A DNA stretch of 64,000 nt from an uncultured Fibrobacter sp. (GCA_946408125.1 CAMJQW010000001.1:62001-126000); one strand, 5' to 3'; numbered from the stretch's first letter, positions 14,282 to 24,386 are shown. The notes: generated by a model from the letters alone, not told the origin. Made by a program: numbers and translations.

Positions 14282-16834
14282 ATGTCCGATTTTAACAACG
14301 ATGCAGAAAAGGTGTTGGCCAAGGCGCAGAGCCTGCGCGACCGTTGTTCGCATTCCTACCTGGGTGCGGCTCATTTGGCCGTGGGTCTAGTCGAAGGCCC
14401 CGATGCCACCTTGAAGAAACTTTATAAATCCAAAGGCGCGAAGACGAACGAGCTCCGCGGCAAGCTGGAACCGTTCGTGCAGAAGATTCCCCGTATGGAA
14501 GGCGTGAACCCCGACGTGGAACCTGATAACGACTTGAACCGTATTTTGCGTGCCTCTGTGCAGGCGGCGCGTCAGGTGAACCGCATGGTGACCCCGGGCG
14601 ATATGCTCGTGGCCTTGATGAAGTTCTCGGGCGACCGTGGCCTTGCGAAGGTGTTCGAAGATGCGCTCGGTTCCGTGGAAGTCGTGGAAACCTGGCTGTC
14701 GGACCCGTTTGCGGGTGCCGCGAATGCCGAGGAACAGTCTCCGCTAAAATTGTACGGCCGTGAACTTGTGGAAATGGCTGCCGACGGAAAGCTTTCGCCG
14801 GTGATTGGCCGTGAAGAAGAAATCCGCCGCGTCATCTTGATCTTGAGCCGAAAGACGAAAAACAACCCGTGTCTGGTCGGAGAACCTGGCGTGGGTAAGA
14901 CTGCTATTGTCGAAGGGCTTGCCGAGCGAATCTATCGCGGCGATGTGCCTGACGCTTTGAAAGGCAAGAAGTTGTTCGCGCTGGATTTGTCTGCCTTGAT
15001 GGCGGGCGCAAAATACCGTGGCGATTTCGAAGAACGTTTGAAAGCTGTGCTGGATGCACTTGAAGAAGACGGCAACACCTTGCTGTTCATCGATGAAATC
15101 CACACCATCGTGGGTGCAGGCAAGACCGAAGGCTCCATGGACTTGGGCAACATGCTCAAGCCGAAACTCGCCCGTGGTGAGCTGCACTGCATCGGTGCGA
15201 CGACCACGCAGGAATACCGCAAGTACATCGAGAAGGATTCCGCCTTGGAACGCCGTTTCCAGCCCGTGCAGGTTGACGAGCCGAGCGAAGAGGAATCCAT
15301 TTCTATTCTGCGTGGCATCAAGGACGGTTTTGATGCGCACCACGGCGTGCGTCTGCACGATAACGCGCTCGTGGCGGCGGTGAAACTTTCGAACCGCTAC
15401 ATCAGCGACCGTTTCTTGCCGGACAAGGCCATCGACTTGATTGACGAGGCGGCAAGCCTTGTGAAGACGCAGATGGACACCGTGCCCGAAGCCTTGGATA
15501 CCTTGCAGCGTAAGGAACTCCAGATGAAAATCGAGGAGCAGGCCTTGGCGAAGGAAACCGACGACACCAGCGTAAAGCGCCTGAAAGAGTTGCGCGAAGA
15601 ACTCGCGACGACAGATGCTGCAGTCAAGCTGATGCAGGACCGCTGGCAGGAGAGGCGTGCGAAGAACGCCGAGTTGCAGGGCCTCAAGAAGTCCTTGCAG
15701 CAGGCGAAGGACGAGATGGAGCAGGCCGAAGCCCGCTACGACTTGAACCGCGCTGCCGAACTCAAGTACAACAAGATTGTGAACCTGGAAAAGGAAATCG
15801 CCGCGAAGACCGAAGAAATCAAGAAGTCCGCCAGCGACGGTGACCTGAGCGAAGAGGTGACCGAAGAGACGATTGCCCTCGTGGTGAGCCGCTGGACGGG
15901 AATTCCGGTGACGAAACTTTGCGAAGGCGAGAAGGCCAAGTTGTTGCACCTCGATGAACGCTTGCACGCCCGCGTGATTGGCCAGGACGAAGCCGTGGAA
16001 GCGGTTTCGGAAGCAATCTTGCGTAACCGTAGTGGCTTAAGCCGCGAGAATGCACCGATTGGTAGCTTCTTGTTCCTGGGCCCCACAGGTGTGGGCAAGA
16101 CGGAACTTGCGAAGGCGCTTGCCGTGGAACTGTTCGACGACGAGAATGCGCTCGTGCGTATCGACATGAGCGAATACATGGAAAAGCACAGCGTCAGCCG
16201 CTTGATCGGTGCGCCTCCGGGATACGTGGGCTACGAAGAAGGTGGCCAGCTGACCGAAGCCGTGCGTACGCATCCGTACTGCGTGATTCTGCTCGACGAA
16301 ATCGAGAAGGCTCACCCCGACGTGTTCAACACGCTGTTGCAGGTGCTTGACGACGGTCGTTTGACCGATGGCAAGGGCCGTACCGTGAACTTCAAGAACA
16401 CCTTGATTCTGATGACGTCGAACCTGGGCGCAGCTCATTTCCAGAACCGCGCGGGCGATGCAAAGCCTGTGACCTTGAAGGAAATCGAGCCGGAACTCCG
16501 TGGTTTCTTCCGTCCGGAATTCTTGAACCGTTTGGACGAAGTGCTGGTGTTCCAGAGCTTAACGAAACCGCAGATCAAGGACATCGTGAAGCTGAAATTC
16601 AAGGGACTCGCCGAACGTGCCGCCCGTCAGGATTTGCAGCTCACGCTGACCGATAAGGCACTTGAGGCGATTGCCGATGGAGCCTACCAGCCGGAATTCG
16701 GTGCACGTCCGATCCAGCGTTACCTGGAAAGGAACGTGGAACGCCCGCTGAGCCATGCAATCCTCGCCGGAGATGTGAGTTCGGCAAAGCCGGTGGTCAT
16801 CGACTACGACGGTACCGCATTTACGGTGAAGTAA
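14282..16834 (+). CDS. clpB: ATP-dependent disaggregase ClpB
   Basis: An 850-residue Hsp100 chaperone that, with DnaK, pulls proteins out of aggregates. Domain order is canonical: N-terminal Clp repeats (1-145), first AAA+ module with Walker A GEPGVGKT (200-207) and LLFIDEIHT Walker B, and a coiled-coil middle domain (about 410-525). The second AAA+ module has GPTGVGKT (600-607) and [11 protein letters not shown], followed by the C-terminal small domain. Nothing is missing. The promoter is sigma-54 type, not a heat-shock type seen elsewhere. It ends 4 bp from the convergent barrel protein, with no terminator between them. Confidence 0.97.
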   Translation: MSDFNNDAEKVLAKAQSLRDRCSHSYLGAAHLAVGLVEGPDATLKKLYKSKGAKTNELRGKLEPFVQKIPRMEGVNPDVEPDNDLNRILRASVQAARQVNRMVTPGDMLVALMKFSGDRGLAKVFEDALGSVEVVETWLSDPFAGAANAEEQSPLKLYGRELVEMAADGKLSPVIGREEEIRRVILILSRKTKNNPCLVGEPGVGKTAIVEGLAERIYRGDVPDALKGKKLFALDLSALMAGAKYRGDFEERLKAVLDALEEDGNTLLFIDEIHTIVGAGKTEGSMDLGNMLKPKLARGELHCIGATTTQEYRKYIEKDSALERRFQPVQVDEPSEEESISILRGIKDGFDAHHGVRLHDNALVAAVKLSNRYISDRFLPDKAIDLIDEAASLVKTQMDTVPEALDTLQRKELQMKIEEQALAKETDDTSVKRLKELREELATTDAAVKLMQDRWQERRAKNAELQGLKKSLQQAKDEMEQAEARYDLNRAAELKYNKIVNLEKEIAAKTEEIKKSASDGDLSEEVTEETIALVVSRWTGIPVTKLCEGEKAKLLHLDERLHARVIGQDEAVEAVSEAILRNRSGLSRENAPIGSFLFLGPTGVGKTELAKALAVELFDDENALVRIDMSEYMEKHSVSRLIGAPPGYVGYEEGGQLTEAVRTHPYCVILLDEIEKAHPDVFNTLLQVLDDGRLTDGKGRTVNFKNTLILMTSNLGAAHFQNRAGDAKPVTLKEIEPELRGFFRPEFLNRLDEVLVFQSLTKPQIKDIVKLKFKGLAERAARQDLQLTLTDKALEAIADGAYQPEFGARPIQRYLERNVERPLSHAILAGDVSSAKPVVIDYDGTAFTVK

Positions 16835-16838
16835 AAAG

Positions 16839-17537
16839 CTACAGCGCTGTCATCACGTACAGGCCGATGCTCTTCTGGTCGTTGTTGTCTTCTTGCATGA
16901 CACCGATGTCGAAGTCCAGACGGACGCGTGTGGCACCGAGCGAGAGCTCTAGCTTCGGGATGATGTCAATCATGAAATCGTCCTGAAGGTTTCCCGCGCT
17001 TCCGGACATGCTGATTTCGGTCATGATCCGGAAGGCCTTTCCGAAATGAAGCGTGGGAATCATGCTGGTTGCAATCTTGACATATCCGTCTTGACCGGTA
17101 ACGCCGTCCAGGAAGCCGGCACGGAGTTCATAGAAACTCGAGAAACTCTTGGCGACATATTGCTCGAAGGCGTATGTGGCAACGATGGCGCTTCCGTTAT
17201 TGCGGTTGAGGCCGAAATAGCCGTCAATCTCGATAAACTTTCCGGGATTCAGCCTGTAGCGTCCGCCGATGTCGATGGACATCATCGAATGTTCCATCCG
17301 GTCGTATGTGAAGATGTCCATCTTTGCGCCGATATCGAAGTCCTTCGATACGGATCCGAGCATGTTTACCGGGAAAAGGACGTTGCTGCCGAACTCCGAA
17401 CGGAGGCCAACGCCTGCTCCGAATTTGGGGGCCGGCCTGCTGTCGGGCCCGAAGGTGTAGTGCATGTCCCAGATATGGTCAAGTGCGAAAGCGTTTATGG
17501 CGAAAGCGGCAATCAGGAGTGCGGCGAAGCGTTTCAT
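16839..17537 (-). CDS. Outer-membrane beta-barrel-like protein
   Basis: A 232-residue exported protein. The signal peptide is MKRFAALLIAAFAINAFA, cut before LDH. The mature part is a series of amphipathic strands with glycine/aromatic girdles (GAGVGLRSEFG, DIGGRYRLNPGKFIEIDGYFG, KLELSLGATRVRLDFDIGVM). It ends on the short strand KSIGLYVMTAL. I chose this start because it yields the signal peptide and is preceded by a TAAATT -10 box 8 nt upstream; longer upstream frames overlap hisC on the opposite strand. No specific family is recognised. It diverges from hisC. Confidence 0.75.
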   Translation of the reverse strand: MKRFAALLIAAFAINAFALDHIWDMHYTFGPDSRPAPKFGAGVGLRSEFGSNVLFPVNMLGSVSKDFDIGAKMDIFTYDRMEHSMMSIDIGGRYRLNPGKFIEIDGYFGLNRNNGSAIVATYAFEQYVAKSFSSFYELRAGFLDGVTGQDGYVKIATSMIPTLHFGKAFRIMTEISMSGSAGNLQDDFMIDIIPKLELSLGATRVRLDFDIGVMQEDNNDQKSIGLYVMTAL

Positions 17538-17545
17538 ATATGGTA

Positions 17546-17551
17546 AATTTA
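17546..17551 (-). promoter_or_regulatory. -10 box of the barrel protein (near-leaderless)
   Basis: TAAATT(TA) on the minus strand, 8 nt before the ATG at 17537. The predicted leader is about 2 nt. Confidence 0.4.
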
Positions 17552-17573
17552 AAATATTCGTGACGGAAAATGC

Positions 17574-17581
17574 TAGATTTG
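17574..17581 (+). promoter_or_regulatory. TAGATTTG -10 box of hisC-hisN
   Basis: TAGATTTG matches TAnnTTTG exactly. Predicted start is about 17586, giving a 15-nt leader with AGAGG before the hisC ATG. Confidence 0.55.
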
Positions 17582-17600
17582 GGAATGAAAAGAGGTTATT

Positions 17601-18692
17601 ATGATTGAACCGCGTCCAGAACTGTCTAAGCTTTCCGATTACGTTCCCGGAAAATCCATCGAGGAAATCCGCGAACAGTATGGTCTCAAGAAGATTGTAA
17701 AGTTGGCTTCCAACGAAAATCCGCTTGGTGCCTCCCCGAAGGCGGTCGAGGCGTTCCATAAGATTGCGGACAGCCTGCACTTGTACCCGCGCGGAGATGC
17801 TCCGACGCTTATCCGCTCCATCGCCCAGAAATATGGCGTGAAGACGGAACAGATTGTCGTCGGTAACGGCTCCGACGAGATTATCGACATGGTCGGCAAG
17901 GCATTTATCCGCCAGGGTGACAACTGCGTGGGCGTTACGCCGACTTTCTCGGTGTACAAGTTTACGACGCTTTCGAACGGAGCCGAGTTCATCGGCGTGG
18001 GCGAGGGCGATGCGAAGACTTCGCTTGATGACTTGGCGAAGGCCATCGACGACAAGACCCGCGTAGCTTTCATCTGCAACCCGAACAATCCGACGGGCAC
18101 GTACTACACCGAATCCGAAATTCGTGAATTCTTGAAGAAGGTCCCGCAGAATGTGCTGGTGTTCTTGGACGAAGCCTACTCGGAGTTCGCAACTGCTGCG
18201 GATTATCCGAACATGTTCTCGGCTTTGGATGAATACCCGAACCTTTTCATCAACAGGACGTTCAGCAAGATTTATGGGCTTGCCGGTTTGCGTGTCGGTT
18301 ATGCCATCGCCAGTACCGAAGTCGTGCGCCACCTCTGGAAGGTAAAGCCGCCGTTCGACGTGAACCAGGCTGCACAGGTGGCAGCAATTGCGGCTCTCGG
18401 CGATAAGGAACACGTGGAAGCGACCCGCAAGATGAACGCCGAGGGTGTCGAAGTCCTTACCCGCGAATTTGAAGCACTCGGTTTCAAGGTGCTCCCGACA
18501 CAGGCGAATTTTATTTGCATCAAGATCGGCGAACGCGCCCGTGAACTCGTCTCGTTCCTGGAAAGGAACGGCATGATTGTCCGCGGCCTCACAAGCTTCG
18601 GTATGCCGGAATACATCCGTGTCACTATTGGTAAGCCCGAGGAAAACGAGTTCCTCGTGATGCTTGTCAAGAAATGGAAAGCGGAGGCCTAA
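17601..18692 (+). CDS. hisC: Histidinol-phosphate aminotransferase
   Basis: A 363-residue fold-type I PLP aminotransferase that converts imidazole acetol phosphate plus glutamate to histidinol phosphate. The N-terminal KLASNENPLGAS motif, the cofactor-contacting CNPNNPTGT, and the Schiff-base lysine Lys223 in FSKIYGLAGLRVGY are all present. Length is normal for HisC. hisN begins 1 nt after the stop, so consecutive steps of histidine synthesis are coupled here while hisF is 5 kb away in another operon. Confidence 0.93.
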   Translation: MIEPRPELSKLSDYVPGKSIEEIREQYGLKKIVKLASNENPLGASPKAVEAFHKIADSLHLYPRGDAPTLIRSIAQKYGVKTEQIVVGNGSDEIIDMVGKAFIRQGDNCVGVTPTFSVYKFTTLSNGAEFIGVGEGDAKTSLDDLAKAIDDKTRVAFICNPNNPTGTYYTESEIREFLKKVPQNVLVFLDEAYSEFATAADYPNMFSALDEYPNLFINRTFSKIYGLAGLRVGYAIASTEVVRHLWKVKPPFDVNQAAQVAAIAALGDKEHVEATRKMNAEGVEVLTREFEALGFKVLPTQANFICIKIGERARELVSFLERNGMIVRGLTSFGMPEYIRVTIGKPEENEFLVMLVKKWKAEA

Positions 18693-18693
18693 G

Positions 18694-19503
18694 ATGTCCG
18701 CGACGGCAGAAAATCTGGAGTTCTTGAAAATCGCGCTCAAGACGGCGGAAATGGCTCAGGAAAATATCCTGAAGTTTTTCCAGACGGGAGTGGGCGTTGA
18801 GTGGAAAAAAGACAACACTCCGGTGACGATCGCCGACAAGAGCACGGAAGAACTGGCCCGCGAATTCTGGGCCAAGGAGACTCCGGGTTTCGGCGTGATT
18901 GGCGAGGAATTCGGAATCGAGAGCCCCGATGCGGAATACCAGTGGGTCATCGACCCGATTGACGGTACGAAAGCTTTCGTGCATGGCGTTCCCCTGTTCG
19001 GTACGCTCATTGCGCTCTACAAGAAGAACGTTCCCGTGTGTTCCCTTATCCGCATCCCGGCGATGAATACGGCTGTGTGGGCGGTGAATGGCGGCGGCGC
19101 CTTCTTGGATGGCCGATCCGTTCGCGTTTCGGACGTTTCGCAGTTGAACGAGGCGCTCGTGCTTTCGGGAACGGTCAACACGATGGAAGACAAGGGCTTT
19201 GGCGAAGGTTTCGCGAAGCTACGTCGCAGTGCTCGCCTGCATCGCGGTTGGGGCGACTGCTACGGCTATTACCTCGTGGCTGCGGGTCGCGCCGAAATCA
19301 TGGTGGATCCGGTTGTTTCCCTGTGGGACATCGCTCCGTATCCGCTGCTGTTCGCAGAAGCGGGCGGCAAGTTCAGTACCATCGATGGCAAGACGGAACT
19401 CTTTGGAGCTGACGGGAAGCCAACGGCCCCGATTTACGAAGGCTTCACGAGTGTCGCGACGAACGGCGCCTTGCACGATGTCGCGCTTGACTGCCTGAAG
19501 TAG
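18694..19503 (+). CDS. hisN: Histidinol-phosphatase, inositol monophosphatase type
   Basis: A 269-residue Mg-dependent phosphatase of the inositol monophosphatase family. Metal-binding motifs are VIGEEFG, WVIDPIDGTKAF and the C-terminal WDIAPYPLLFAEAGGK. Position directly behind hisC points to histidinol phosphate as substrate, so HisN is the likely name; a general inositol or CysQ-type activity is the alternative. I used the ATG at 18694, which follows the hisC stop with GGAGG (inside the hisC end) at good distance. It abuts the convergent comEC with no gap. Confidence 0.85.
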   Translation: MSATAENLEFLKIALKTAEMAQENILKFFQTGVGVEWKKDNTPVTIADKSTEELAREFWAKETPGFGVIGEEFGIESPDAEYQWVIDPIDGTKAFVHGVPLFGTLIALYKKNVPVCSLIRIPAMNTAVWAVNGGGAFLDGRSVRVSDVSQLNEALVLSGTVNTMEDKGFGEGFAKLRRSARLHRGWGDCYGYYLVAAGRAEIMVDPVVSLWDIAPYPLLFAEAGGKFSTIDGKTELFGADGKPTAPIYEGFTSVATNGALHDVALDCLK

Positions 19504-21843
19504 TTATTTCAGCATTGTTTCTACGGCGATAGAATCCTCCGAGAACGTTACGGTAACGGTTCCGCTTTTCGCCGTATTCAGGTACGGAATGTGAAGGGAA
19601 TCCAGGCGGGCGGTTACCTGCTTGTGCGGGTGGCGGAACCTGTTCTTGCGGCCGCTTGAAATCAAGGCGAGGCGCGGAGCGACTGCCGTCAGGAATGGCG
19701 GACTGCTCGATGTCTTGCTTCCGTGATGTCCTACCTTCAATACGTCGCTCTTCAGATAGGCGGTCGTCTTCAGAATTTCCTTCTCGCCGCCTTTGGTAAG
19801 GTCTCCTGTCAGTACCGCGGAATGCCCGAGCCCCTTTGCACGCAAGGTAATGCTTTCTTTGTTTGTCTCCCCGCAGATGCCTGGCCGCGGGTGGACTGCC
19901 TCTATCTCGAACAGGGATTCTTTCCACCGGAATCCGCGGTGGATGATCCTTATGGGAATGTCGCGTTCGCGGGATTCCCTCAAGACTTCTTGCCAATCGG
20001 GTTTCGGGGTATCCACGGCGCAATGGCTGATCCAGATTTCTTTTACGGGGAACATCTTGACGATGCTTCCGGAACCGCCGAAATGGTCCGCATCCGGATG
20101 CGAGACGACGAGAGCATCAAGCTGCCTGACGCCGATGTGGTGCAGGTACGGGACGATGATGTCCTTTCCGGAATCGCGACGATCGTTGGGACCCGCGTCT
20201 ACGAGGATGTGCTTGCCGGATGGAGTCGTAATCAGGATGCTGTCGCCTTGCCCGATATCGATGGCGGTGAGCGTCCATGTGGGATGCACGATTCTCGTGT
20301 AGCTGTCGATGCAGAACATCACCGAAAAGGCGAGGAGGCTGCAGAGTGCGTAGATTCTGGCTATCCGGTTCTTGCGTATGGATGGTAGAATCGAGAACAG
20401 GAATCCGGCGAAAAGCAATGCCGCCGGGGAGAAGGGGCCGACCGTAATGGAGGCTTCGGCGGAGTCGGAGAGCGTGCGCGTGAATAGCCCCGCGAGCCTC
20501 AAAAAGAAGCTGGCCGCATAACAGAAGTATTGCCTCAAGATGTCAAATGGCGAGAGTAGCGCGAAAAGTCCAGCCTGCATTCCCCAGGAGATGGCGGGAA
20601 CGACGATGATGTTCCCGAGCCAGGCGAAGGGCGAGAGCGTCTTGAAATGATGGATGAGGAATGGAGCGGTAGCGATGGTTGCGCAGAGGGTGACGTAGGT
20701 CGGGTTGATGACGAGATCCTGGAGTTTTCCCCATACGCGGCTCTTTTTGAGAAAGTCGGGAATGGCTCCCAACGGATTTTCCTTTGATCCGATGAGGATT
20801 CCTGCGGTTGCGGCGACGGAAAGCTGGAAACCCGGGTTCCACAGCTCATTCGGATTGGGAATCAGGATGAACAGCAGGGCTACGCCGAGGCTGTTGAACG
20901 TGTCGGCCGGACGTTGCAGCAATGCGCCGAGCTGCGGGACGGAGAACATCAGGACCGCCCTCCGGACGGCAGGCGAGGCACCGGTGACGGGCACGTAGAT
21001 GAACATGAGGATGATGGCTGCGATTCTTGCTGCCTTGTGGGGGAGCCTCGTCGCCTTGAGGAGTGTCATCAGCAGGCCCGCAAGCAACACGACATGGAAC
21101 CCGCTAATCGCCAGGACATGCACAAGTCCCGAACGCTGGAAATCGCTCCGGAGCGCTTCGGGGATGCCGCTGCGGTCGCCGGCCAACAGCCCGAGCAGGA
21201 GTCCTGTTTCGGAGGGCGTCAGGTAATCGTCGAAGCGGGACTTAATCCAGGTGCGGAACTTGAAAAAACTGCGTTCGGCCGTCCAGGCGCCGCGGCGGCT
21301 TTCCCAGTGCAGGAACTTGCCGTAGGCGGAAAGCCCTTGGCTTTTCAGCCATCCCTTCGTGTTGAATGCTCCCGGAACGGTCGGAGGCGTTACCGGGTAC
21401 CAGCTTGCTTCGTAACAGATGGAATCGCCCGGCAGGGGCAGGAATTCCAGATTCCTCTTTTCCGTGATTCTTACGCGGTGCGCGTACGGCTTGTCCGCCC
21501 GGACCAGGAACGCAGTCCCGTTTGCCCTCGGGAGGACGGCCTCGATTCTGCCGCAGCCCTTGCCGGGCGGTGGCGCCGGATCTTTTTCGGCAGGCATTCC
21601 TTCGTGGACCAGCATGCCGATGGTCATCGTGAGAACGATGAATACCTGCACGCTTTTCGGGAAAACCCGGAATGAAGCGAGGACTATCGCGAGGAGGAAC
21701 GGCGCATAATTCGGACAGTCCAGGCTTGCGTAAGTCGCCATGAGAGCCAACGCGCTCACGAACGCGGGCTTTCCTGCCAGCGGAACCAAAAGATCGCGCC
21801 ACGAGTTGGCGATATCGGATAGGAAATTTTTCTTCTGAGCCAT
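19504..21843 (-). CDS. comEC: ComEC/Rec2-type DNA uptake channel
   Basis: A 779-residue membrane protein of the ComEC/Rec2 family, which forms the inner-membrane channel for single-stranded DNA in natural transformation. The N-terminal half has membrane segments and an extracytoplasmic OB-like region. The competence core includes SGLVHVLAISGFHVVLLAGLL and PAVRRAVLMFSV. The C-terminal third is a metallo-beta-lactamase fold domain (from about residue 545): DIGQGDSILI, then VSHPDADHFGGS, and VGHHGSKTSSS. These retain the metal-ligand histidines and aspartates of a nuclease-like site. It appears intact, so transformation capacity is plausible. Partners such as comEA or type IV pilus genes are not in this window. 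Confidence 0.92.
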   Translation of the reverse strand: MAQKKNFLSDIANSWRDLLVPLAGKPAFVSALALMATYASLDCPNYAPFLLAIVLASFRVFPKSVQVFIVLTMTIGMLVHEGMPAEKDPAPPPGKGCGRIEAVLPRANGTAFLVRADKPYAHRVRITEKRNLEFLPLPGDSICYEASWYPVTPPTVPGAFNTKGWLKSQGLSAYGKFLHWESRRGAWTAERSFFKFRTWIKSRFDDYLTPSETGLLLGLLAGDRSGIPEALRSDFQRSGLVHVLAISGFHVVLLAGLLMTLLKATRLPHKAARIAAIILMFIYVPVTGASPAVRRAVLMFSVPQLGALLQRPADTFNSLGVALLFILIPNPNELWNPGFQLSVAATAGILIGSKENPLGAIPDFLKKSRVWGKLQDLVINPTYVTLCATIATAPFLIHHFKTLSPFAWLGNIIVVPAISWGMQAGLFALLSPFDILRQYFCYAASFFLRLAGLFTRTLSDSAEASITVGPFSPAALLFAGFLFSILPSIRKNRIARIYALCSLLAFSVMFCIDSYTRIVHPTWTLTAIDIGQGDSILITTPSGKHILVDAGPNDRRDSGKDIIVPYLHHIGVRQLDALVVSHPDADHFGGSGSIVKMFPVKEIWISHCAVDTPKPDWQEVLRESRERDIPIRIIHRGFRWKESLFEIEAVHPRPGICGETNKESITLRAKGLGHSAVLTGDLTKGGEKEILKTTAYLKSDVLKVGHHGSKTSSSPPFLTAVAPRLALISSGRKNRFRHPHKQVTARLDSLHIPYLNTAKSGTVTVTFSEDSIAVETMLK

Positions 21844-21907
21844 CTTTTTTATACCTTTGGTAAAGGGATTGGATCCCTATACTTATAAGACGGATTTTTG
21901 ACCGAAA

Positions 21908-23200
21908 ATGTGCCATGTCGAACTGAAAAAATTTTGTTGCTGGTTTTCGTTGCCGCTTTTGCTTCTTGCGGGGTGCTCCGAAGACCCTCCAGATCCGGAA
22001 TACACTGTTTTCCCGGACAATGAATATTTTTTTTCGTATGCGCCCAATGACATGGCGGCGAACGATTCCGTCTCGGCGAATTTGACGCACGGTGTCAAGC
22101 TTTCCGTGCATCCCAATGCGTCTTATGAGCTTTCGTTCAAGAAGGATCCGACCGTATCCGAGATTCCGATATTGCAGCTTTTCCACCTGTACCTCAATGA
22201 GGACAGTACCGCCTACTACGGCAAGAAAATCCGCACATTGGAACCGAAGGAAATCAATGGACGCTACGTCTACAATTTCATTTGCGAGGAACGTGATAAT
22301 GCGGAGTGGGCTACGTCCCTCTCTGTCGAGACTTCTTTTTACAGGGGACGCACGGATAGCGTGAGGTTTATCGGCTCCGGCGCTTACTCCGATCATTTTT
22401 CATTGAACCTGGTGGTGGTGGGAAAGCATACGCTGACATCGGATAGCGTCGATGTGGAAGGAATTGCCCAGAAGACGCTTGAAGCCTTCCGGAAGTATTA
22501 TACGAGCGTCCATATCGATACGATCTATATTCGCTATGCGGACAAGCATCCTACACTTGGAAAAAAATATCCGGCGAACGAACCCTGGCTGGCGGGAAAA
22601 TCTTCGGAAGACATGTTCCTTTACGAATTGGGCGGCTGGCCGGAAGATGGCGTGAGGGAAGCCCTCGATATAGTCTATGTCTATCGCATTGAACGGGAGA
22701 TGACGATTGGTTATGCGAGTCTTTTCAGCGGTAATCTCGGAGGGGGTGCGTTCAGTACGGTACTCGTCGGAAACTACGTGATGTCTTCCGAGGGAGCGAG
22801 GAGCGAACGCCTCTTGTCTTCGGGGGAAATCGTAGAGACGATCTTGCACGAGACGGGACATTTCTTCGGCTTGCGTCACACGACTTCGACGATGAATGAC
22901 TTTGCCGTGTCGCTCGATGCATCCATCATCGAGGATGGAATCGAGGATACTCCGTATTGCGAAGAGCTTCTCCGGCGCCGATTGTTGAAGGAACCCGTTG
23001 CGTCGGCTCCGCGCAGGCCTTTCATGCCGGCTGTCGGTTATGACCGGACCATTTGGGAGGCATCGGATTACGAAGTGATTTCGAACTGCCCGGATGTGAG
23101 GAATTTCATGTTCCCTGCTTCCTTGGATGACTATTTCGAGGGCTTCTCGGATCAACAGCTAGATTTGATCCGCAGGAACCTGATGCTATTCCCGCACTGA
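21908..23200 (+). CDS. Lipoprotein metzincin protease, M43-like
   Basis: A 430-residue lipoprotein (lipobox LAGC near residue 23) with a zinc protease site. The sequence HETGHFFGLRH at 314-324 fits the metzincin motif HExxHxxGxxH. A candidate Met-turn follows in NFMFPAS, then GFSDQQLDLIRRNLML, an order seen in pappalysin/cytophagalysin (M43) enzymes. The N-terminal 180 residues are a beta-rich domain of unknown role. The protein should be exposed at the outer membrane or cell surface, where it could process surface proteins or feed proteins. A TATACT box about 24 nt upstream of the ATG is the likely -10. The DUF4416 gene starts 1 nt after its stop. Confidence 0.85.
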   Translation: MCHVELKKFCCWFSLPLLLLAGCSEDPPDPEYTVFPDNEYFFSYAPNDMAANDSVSANLTHGVKLSVHPNASYELSFKKDPTVSEIPILQLFHLYLNEDSTAYYGKKIRTLEPKEINGRYVYNFICEERDNAEWATSLSVETSFYRGRTDSVRFIGSGAYSDHFSLNLVVVGKHTLTSDSVDVEGIAQKTLEAFRKYYTSVHIDTIYIRYADKHPTLGKKYPANEPWLAGKSSEDMFLYELGGWPEDGVREALDIVYVYRIEREMTIGYASLFSGNLGGGAFSTVLVGNYVMSSEGARSERLLSSGEIVETILHETGHFFGLRHTTSTMNDFAVSLDASIIEDGIEDTPYCEELLRRRLLKEPVASAPRRPFMPAVGYDRTIWEASDYEVISNCPDVRNFMFPASLDDYFEGFSDQQLDLIRRNLMLFPH

Positions 23201-23201
23201 T

Positions 23202-23741
23202 ATGAAACCTTCCAATTATTCCGAACCGGTTCAGCTGATTGCATTCGTCCTCCAGAAGGGGGCGGAGTGGAATCCCGATGTCTTGTCGGCGCTTGAAGGC
23301 ATGTGGGGCTCGATTCGCCACAAGGGAAAGCTTTTCTCTTTCGACAGGACTTCGTATTACGAACCCGAAATGGGAACGGAACTGTACCGCGGCGTAGTGA
23401 GTTTCGAGAAGTGCGTTCCGGCCGAGACAATCGCGCAGGAAAAAGCTCGGAGCAATGAACTGGAGCTTTCTTTTTCTGCGGATGGGAATCCGGACCATCG
23501 TGGCGTGAATATCGATGTGGGGTATATGGATTTGGACAAGGTCGTGCTCCCGAGTTACAAGCGCGGGCCTTTCAAGCTTTATGCGGGCGATGGCGTGTGG
23601 CTTGACATGCTCCTGACCTATTCGAAAGGGTTGTTCCATCCGACGGCTTGGGCCTTCGAGGATTTCAAGCGCAACCCGTACCAGCACGACCTGCAGCTGA
23701 TTCGGGAACGCTGGCGTAAGGCTTGTCGGAACAACCCGTAG
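23202..23741 (+). CDS. DUF4416 family protein
   Basis: A 179-residue cytoplasmic protein of the DUF4416 family. Family features seen are SFDRTSYYEPEMGTELYRGVVSFEK, NIDVGYMDLDKVVLPSYKRGPFKLYAGDGVW, and a C-terminal tryptophan/tyrosine motif (WAFEDFKRNPY) in place of the usual TYPDYR. Function is unknown. It is translationally linked to the metzincin lipoprotein upstream. Confidence 0.85.
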   Translation: MKPSNYSEPVQLIAFVLQKGAEWNPDVLSALEGMWGSIRHKGKLFSFDRTSYYEPEMGTELYRGVVSFEKCVPAETIAQEKARSNELELSFSADGNPDHRGVNIDVGYMDLDKVVLPSYKRGPFKLYAGDGVWLDMLLTYSKGLFHPTAWAFEDFKRNPYQHDLQLIRERWRKACRNNP

Positions 23742-23751
23742 GAAAGCCCAT

Positions 23752-23777
23752 AAAAAAAGCCCCGGTCGAGCCGGGGC
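23752..23777 (-). terminator. Shared terminator between convergent genes
   Basis: GCCCCGG/CCGGGGC stem with a 5-nt loop. On the minus strand it is followed by seven Ts and serves the LPP20-type gene; on the plus strand the tail is poorer. Confidence 0.8.
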
Positions 23778-23798
23778 GATTCTGTTTGTGGAAATCTA

Positions 23799-24350
23799 TT
23801 ACTGCGCGGCAGCGGCCTTGGCTGCTTCGTAGGCTTCGAATTCCTTGTTGGCGTCGCCGTATGCCTTGCTGGCGCGGAAGCGTGCCACGTCGGCCTGCTT
23901 GGCGGCAAGTTCAGCTTCGAAGGCTTCGCGGACGAGCTTCGGGTCCATCGCCATGATGGCATAGACCTTCACGCCGTTTTCCTTGGCTTCGGTCTTGATC
24001 TTGATGATGGTCGCACCGCGGATGGTGGTGGAAACCACGTTCTTCTTCACTTCTTCGAAGTGCTGGGTCAGCTCGGAACCGACTTCTTCGGCGTAGGCGC
24101 GGGTCAGGTTCTGGAGCTTGGATTCGAGTTCGCGGCCGATGTCGGTACGGGCGTTCAAGTCGGCCTTGTCATAGGCAACCTGTTCGTCCTGGGACTCGCC
24201 AATGCCGATGCCGGCAACGACACCCTTTTCGATGAGGGCAGTCTTTTCTTTCTGCATTTCGGCAAGAGCGTTTGCGGCCTTTTCTTGGGGGGTGCTGGCG
24301 CATCCGACAAAAAGGGCTGCAACAGCAAGAGCGGCAATTAGCTTTTTCAT
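23799..24350 (-). CDS. LPP20-family lipoprotein
   Basis: A 183-residue lipoprotein (lipobox FVGC, Cys17) of the LPP20 type. After a short helix it has the family core GVVAGIGIGESQDEQVAYDKADLNARTDIGRELESK, then an RGATIIKIKTEAKENGVKVYAIMAMDP strand and a long alanine-rich C-terminal helix. LPP20-like proteins include FlgP of Vibrio and similar outer-membrane lipoproteins, but no flagellar genes are present here. It diverges from a FecR lipoprotein operon whose products also look like envelope-assembly proteins. AAGGAG precedes the start. Confidence 0.85.
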   Translation of the reverse strand: MKKLIAALAVAALFVGCASTPQEKAANALAEMQKEKTALIEKGVVAGIGIGESQDEQVAYDKADLNARTDIGRELESKLQNLTRAYAEEVGSELTQHFEEVKKNVVSTTIRGATIIKIKTEAKENGVKVYAIMAMDPKLVREAFEAELAAKQADVARFRASKAYGDANKEFEAYEAAKAAAAQ

Positions 24351-24386
24351 ATTTTCTCCTTGGTCAGGGTTATAATTACAGATAAA

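Noticed and set aside
17538-18740. A 400-codon upstream extension of the minus-strand barrel protein through hisC
   Set aside because: It is antisense to hisC and hisN. The internal ATG at 17537 gives a proper signal peptide and has its own -10 box.
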